Positions 60,739-64,000 of a stretch of DNA of 64,000 nt are shown here, in pieces. Within the stretch, counting starts at the first letter, position 1; every line of letters begins with the position of its first letter. The DNA lies in NCBI GenBank assembly GCA_030524345.1, contig JAUNGP010000009.1, forward strand, positions 1 to 64,000, in the 5' to 3' direction. The position numbers and the translations under genes were made by a program. The notes under the pieces are model-generated. The model ran no database searches. It was not told where the DNA came from and was given only the letters and a program-made list of their open reading frames with translations. Source of the DNA: Clostridia bacterium (GTDB lineage: Bacteria; Bacillota; Clostridia; TANB77; CAG-465).

Positions 60739-62475
60739 CTATTTATCTATTTTATCAATTATCTTGCCAATATTTTCTATATTTTCAAATACTTTAAAAT
60801 ATCTTATATCATCAAACCCAGTAATATCTTTTTGATAAACAACATTAATATTTCTAGCCAGTATTCCAATACATGCTACTTCATTAGATAACACATTTTG
60901 CAAATTTACAATATTTTCGGGTAGTTTTTCTATACTAGATTCATTTACTTGCGAAATTGCATTCGAGATTTCTGAGTTTAATTCTAAGTAATCTTTTAAA
61001 TAGGTCAGATCAGGATAATCATCTATTAATATATCCGCCAAGACCATATCATACTCTTTGTTAGAAACCCTACTTACAATATCTTCTTGCAACAAATACT
61101 CTACATGAATATCAATACCAGAATTATAACACATTTCTTTTATTTTCTCTGCAATTGCAACCTTAGTAGTATCCTCAGAATTTACTAAAAGACTTAACTC
61201 CGCTCGTATTGTCTCCCCATCCTCATTTTTAATACAGATTCCATTGCTATCTTTGATCCATGAATTAGAACTAAGAATATTTTGTGCTCCATATATATCA
61301 TATTTATATTGGATATCAGAATAGATAAATGGTAAATCAATTACCTCTCCATAATGATTGCTTATTTCCTTTACAATTTCTTCTCTATTTAAAGAATATA
61401 CAATTGCTTGTCTTATTTCTTTCATACTATATAATTTTGATTCTTTATTACCAAGTATAAAAATGGTTTCACCATTCCTGTATTTTTTAACATTGTATTC
61501 ATGTTTTCCAATTAATTGTATTGCATTATTAGAGGATGTAAAAAACACATCTATGTTATCATTTCTAAAATCTTCTACCATTTTATCAGAATCTGTATAA
61601 TTTACCAATGAAATACTCTTCATTGTGCTACTCGAATCTTTTTTGGTAATCATCACACTACTATCTGTAATGGTATTTGCTTGATATTCACTTTTTCCCT
61701 CATCAGAACGGATAGGAAAATCCAGGGCATATAAAAAATATGGATTATCATTTATCAGTCGTATTTTAAACTGTTTATTTGATATTTTCTCAACACTTTC
61801 TATATTACTGAAATATTTATAATATATACTAGTGTCTCCCATCCCCTTGATCGAATTAATCGTATTTTCTATATCTTCTATTGTAATGTTAGATTTATCA
61901 TTTAAAAGAACATTATACTCTTTATTAGAAACTTTCTCAATTGTTTTAGCCCCCAAATACAATACTGTATAATCAGAGTTAATTTGAATTAACCTAGGTG
62001 AAGAAAGCTTTTCCAACTCCTTTAAAATAATATTTTTACTTTCCTGCATATTAGTCGTATCTAGGTTTGAAATTCCAACCTTTAATTCATAATCTTTGAC
62101 TAGGTCTATATTTTCATCTTTACTGGAAAAAACTTTTACGATAGGTGATTCCTCTATATTTATGATTTGAGATAAAAAAGCTACCATAACAATACAAAAT
62201 AGAATCCCTACAACTTTCAGTGACTTAGGAATATAAATATTTTTTTCTTTTACTTTTTTATCTAGTTCCAGTAAATGATTTACTTCATTTTCCGCGTTCT
62301 GAATTCTATTTGTTTGCTTTTCTTTTTTAGCTTTTTTTTGTTTTTCTTTTAAGTATTTTACTTCATTTTTTTTCTTACTATTAAAGTACTTATATTTTTG
62401 TTCTTTTTTATATTCTGCTTTCTTTCTGGTTGTTTTTTTATATCTATGTGAATTTATAATCTTAGCACTCAACAT
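60739..62475 (-). CDS. Membrane-tethered substrate-binding-like protein (SBP family 5), no transporter
   Basis: A 578-residue protein with an 80-residue cytoplasmic N-terminus rich in Lys (many KK pairs), one membrane helix (about 84-104) and an outside domain resembling the peptide/nickel-binding (SBP_bac_5) fold: MKEIRQAIVYSLNREEIVKEI and QNILSSNSWIKDSNG are typical of its second half. There is no signal peptide or lipobox, which normal substrate-binding proteins of Gram-positives have, and no ABC permease or ATPase nearby. It could be a sensor, an anchor, or part of sporulation (spoVS is next). The start lies 2 bases behind AGGTG, so the true start may be a few codons later. Confidence 0.75.
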   Translation of the reverse strand: MLSAKIINSHRYKKTTRKKAEYKKEQKYKYFNSKKKNEVKYLKEKQKKAKKEKQTNRIQNAENEVNHLLELDKKVKEKNIYIPKSLKVVGILFCIVMVAFLSQIINIEESPIVKVFSSKDENIDLVKDYELKVGISNLDTTNMQESKNIILKELEKLSSPRLIQINSDYTVLYLGAKTIEKVSNKEYNVLLNDKSNITIEDIENTINSIKGMGDTSIYYKYFSNIESVEKISNKQFKIRLINDNPYFLYALDFPIRSDEGKSEYQANTITDSSVMITKKDSSSTMKSISLVNYTDSDKMVEDFRNDNIDVFFTSSNNAIQLIGKHEYNVKKYRNGETIFILGNKESKLYSMKEIRQAIVYSLNREEIVKEISNHYGEVIDLPFIYSDIQYKYDIYGAQNILSSNSWIKDSNGICIKNEDGETIRAELSLLVNSEDTTKVAIAEKIKEMCYNSGIDIHVEYLLQEDIVSRVSNKEYDMVLADILIDDYPDLTYLKDYLELNSEISNAISQVNESSIEKLPENIVNLQNVLSNEVACIGILARNINVVYQKDITGFDDIRYFKVFENIENIGKIIDKIDK

Positions 62476-62523
62476 ATCACCTACTTTTTTATTAGTATAA
62501 CTCTTGTGCCAAATTATATCACA

Positions 62524-62563
62524 GAAAAACCCAAAAAGATAGCTTTTTTATCTTTTTGAGTTT
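62524..62563 (-). terminator. Terminator of spoVS
   Basis: A 15-base stem (62527-62541 with 62549-62563), one wobble, 7-base loop, U-rich tail in the minus direction. Confidence 0.7.
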
Positions 62564-62582
62564 AAATTATTTTTTATTAAAA

Positions 62583-62846
62583 TTAAGCTTTAGGTTCAAC
62601 AACAAATTTGATACCTGTTTTCTCCTCGTTATCAATTGTAACCTCTGTAAATGCTGGTGAACATACCAACTCAACACCTGTTGGTGCTACGAATCCTCTT
62701 GCAATTGCTACTGCCTTTATTGCTTGATTTATTGCCCCCGCACCTATTGCCTGCATTTCTGCCTTTCCATTTTCCTTAACAAGTCCTGCTATAGCGCCAG
62801 CAACAGAATTTGGGCTTGATTTTGCTGAAATTTTTAATATATCCAT
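62583..62846 (-). CDS. spoVS: Stage V sporulation protein S
   Basis: The 87-residue protein carries the full SpoVS (Alba-like) pattern: MDILKISAKSSPNSVAGAIAG, then GAGAINQAIKAVAIARGFVAP and a final beta-hairpin. SpoVS affects septation and coat/cortex development in Bacillus. It is small, soluble and likely nucleic-acid binding. AGGAGG precedes the ATG. Confidence 0.92.
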   Translation of the reverse strand: MDILKISAKSSPNSVAGAIAGLVKENGKAEMQAIGAGAINQAIKAVAIARGFVAPTGVELVCSPAFTEVTIDNEEKTGIKFVVEPKA

Positions 62847-62916
62847 TTTCTACCTCCTATTGATTCTTTTTTTATCATTTGTAAAATATGATGATATATA
62901 ATCATATTACAACTAG

Positions 62917-62945
62917 ATTATATATAATTTAAAATAAAAAATCAA
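62917..62945 (-). promoter_or_regulatory. Promoter of spoVS
   Basis: TTGATT (62940-62945), 17-base spacer and perfect TATAAT (62917-62922), a vegetative-type promoter. I see no clear sigma-H pattern, although spoVS is sigma-H dependent in Bacillus. Confidence 0.5.
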
Positions 62946-63107
62946 GTAGTTTTCTATTTTTATGAAAAAAACACTATATATGACAATAATTTCATGCTGA
63001 TACATAATTTTATTCATTAGTTTTATGTAAAGCATTTGACTTACATGATATAATATTAATATAAGGTTTATTATCTTAAGACAATTGTCACAAGAGGAGG
63101 AATATAT
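62946..63107. other. Divergent region between spoVS and the DUF3841 gene
   Basis: A perfect plus-strand TATAAT (63049-63054) has no good -35 at 17 bases, though a TTGACT lies 7 bases before it. The palindrome GACAATTGTC (63080-63089) sits between that -10 and the ribosome site and could be an operator. Nothing else stands out. Confidence 0.35.
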
Positions 63108-63743
63108 ATGACACTTAAGGAAAATACTGACCTTTATTTCATAAAAAATAATGAAATCTATATAAGAGTTTGGTCTTTTCAGCCAATAGAAGTATATCAA
63201 ATCACACAGAAACTTGGAAGTTTTACATGTAATCAAAACAAATCTACTTATTTACAGAAGACAAACTTCAAACTCGCTTATGATTGGCTAGTAAAAAAGA
63301 TGAAAAAATTGATTGGAAATCCAAATCCCCATATTCAATATCCAATATGGGCTTGGTATTTAGTAGACTCTGAAAACACCATGCCTACAGCCAACCACTT
63401 TCTTTTTTACGATCCACAAAGTGATCCAAAAGTAGTATGTTTAGAACTAGAAATATCTTTAAATCAAGTAGTATTAACCGATTTTAATGCATGGCATAAT
63501 GTTTTAAATCATCTATATTACTCTGCTATAGAAGATGATGATGAATGGGAACAGGAAATGGACTGGATTGATATGCAAAATTTCAATTTGAGAAATTATC
63601 TAATAAAAAGAAGTTGGGAAAAAATCTTTTTCTATTTTGATGAAAACTACTTAAGAGAACATACTTATCTTCAAGCGACCTTTTGGGAGTTAAAAAGATC
63701 TTATATAAAAAATGTTATTTTTTACGATAAAGATAGAGCTTAA
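63108..63743 (+). CDS. DUF3841 protein
   Basis: A 211-residue protein with the DUF3841 look: IRVWSFQPIEVYQITQKLGSF, then AYDWLVKKM and YPIWAWYLVDS. The family is soluble and of unknown function. The N-terminal WSFQP and the PIWAWY segment are the most conserved parts. An AAGAGGAGGAATATAT ribosome site precedes the ATG, and a palindrome upstream may control it. Confidence 0.75.
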   Translation: MTLKENTDLYFIKNNEIYIRVWSFQPIEVYQITQKLGSFTCNQNKSTYLQKTNFKLAYDWLVKKMKKLIGNPNPHIQYPIWAWYLVDSENTMPTANHFLFYDPQSDPKVVCLELEISLNQVVLTDFNAWHNVLNHLYYSAIEDDDEWEQEMDWIDMQNFNLRNYLIKRSWEKIFFYFDENYLREHTYLQATFWELKRSYIKNVIFYDKDRA

Positions 63744-63757
63744 TAGCTCTTTTTTTG
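63735..63757 (+). terminator. Terminator of the DUF3841 gene
   Basis: AGAGCT (63735-63740) and AGCTCT (63745-63750) with a TAAT loop that includes the stop codon, followed by six T. Confidence 0.7.
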
Positions 63758-63782
63758 TTTCTTTTGACAAATATGGTATAAT
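63755..63782 (+). promoter_or_regulatory. Extended -10 promoter before the last gene
   Basis: TTGTTT (63755-63760), 16-base spacer and TATAAT (63777-63782) with an upstream TGG, giving a leader of about 100 bases with no obvious structure. Confidence 0.45.
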
Positions 63783-63890
63783 GACTATGTGACATTTATG
63801 ATTATATGACAACTGCCATATAAAATTCTAATAATGTATTTTATAAAAGGTTCTTAATTTATGTATAAAACATGATAAAGGAGAAAAGAC

Positions 63891-64000
63891 ATGTTAAGAA
63901 GAAATAACGTTTTGGATTACTCAAGCTATCTTCTAAATCCCATTGGTGGTGGAAGTGAAAGTGAAGTTTTCATTACTACCTTTGGTGCTTTAAAACTTTT
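63891..64000 (+). CDS. Start of a gene cut by the window edge, possibly kinase-like
   Basis: AAAGGAGAAAAGAC precedes an ATG. The visible 36 residues end with NPIGGGSESEVFITTFGALKL, which looks like a glycine-rich loop followed by an ALKL strand as in protein kinases. So little is seen that this is only a suggestion. Confidence 0.45.
   Translation, partial: MLRRNNVLDYSSYLLNPIGGGSESEVFITTFGALKL

Noticed and set aside
1-64000. CRISPR arrays, tRNA or rRNA genes, insertion sequences
   Set aside because: I looked for regularly spaced direct repeats, clover-leaf patterns and transposase proteins and saw none.

Overview
The window is AT-rich throughout and looks like one contiguous chromosome segment of a Gram-positive, spore-forming lineage, most likely an uncultured Clostridia-type Firmicute. 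Evidence is the strong purine-rich Shine-Dalgarno sites, consensus TTGACA/TATAAT promoters, spore genes (ylbJ, spoVS, a Spo0A-type response regulator), an mreBCD/pbp2/radC/DUF4321 cluster, a CsoR/CopA copper switch and pta/ackA fermentation genes, with no outer-membrane genes. The species cannot be fixed from this sequence. Nearly all genes lie on the minus strand. The plus-strand exceptions are ylbJ and a small protein, an unknown protein at 37.8 kb, the Spo0A-like regulator, a DUF3841 protein and a partial gene at the right edge. I saw no rRNA, tRNA, CRISPR array, insertion sequence or prophage.

Layout. 0-3.4 kb: rpoZ, a cytidylate kinase-like protein, glmM and an rRNA-type methyltransferase. 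3.4-4.9 kb: ylbJ and a small Asn/Met/Gln-rich protein. 4.9-7.8 kb: a GT4 glycolipid-type glycosyltransferase, a flippase-like membrane protein and an SDR reductase. 7.9-10.3 kb: an unknown acidic coiled-coil protein with a Gly/Gln-rich centre, preceded by a 39-residue ORF. 10.4-30.1 kb: a large surface-polysaccharide locus. It holds galE, two or more GT4 and several GT2 enzymes, a GtrB-like transferase, Glf (UDP-galactofuranose), a small multidrug-resistance-like carrier, DUF2304, two tandem DUF2142 proteins, GT32-type enzymes (one fused to a membrane domain, one to a GT-B domain), a Wzm/Wzt-type ABC exporter and a phosphohexomutase. Together these make nucleotide sugars, build a galactofuranose-containing glycan on a lipid carrier and export it.

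30.2-37.6 kb: a 67-residue orphan protein, then the cell-shape cluster (pbp2, mreD, mreC, mreB, radC, DUF4321) led by a GT-C-like membrane protein. 37.7-43.9 kb: an unknown plus-strand protein, mtaB, folC, ylmH and a MATE transporter fused to a cytidylate kinase-like domain. 44-46.4 kb: a low-coding patch with a possible attenuator, two small paralogous membrane proteins, a decayed C39-like peptidase gene and a Spo0A-family regulator. 46.5-54.4 kb: dusB, a pilin-like protein, rodA, copA (with a C-terminal CopZ-like domain), csoR and two TPM-domain proteins. 54.5-60.6 kb: two metallopeptidases and the pta / Ppx-like / small protein / ackA operon. 60.7-64 kb: a membrane-anchored solute-binding-like protein without a transporter, spoVS, a DUF3841 protein and the start of a possible kinase-like gene.

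The most noteworthy points are the coiled-coil/39-residue unit, the MATE-kinase fusion and its upstream leader, the orphan membrane-tethered substrate-binding protein, the GT32/GT-B fusion with a degenerate metal motif, the divergent Spo0A paralogue with a phased repeat array in its leader, and the Ppx-like gene inside the acetate operon. Functions are inferred from reading protein sequences by eye; no database search was run.
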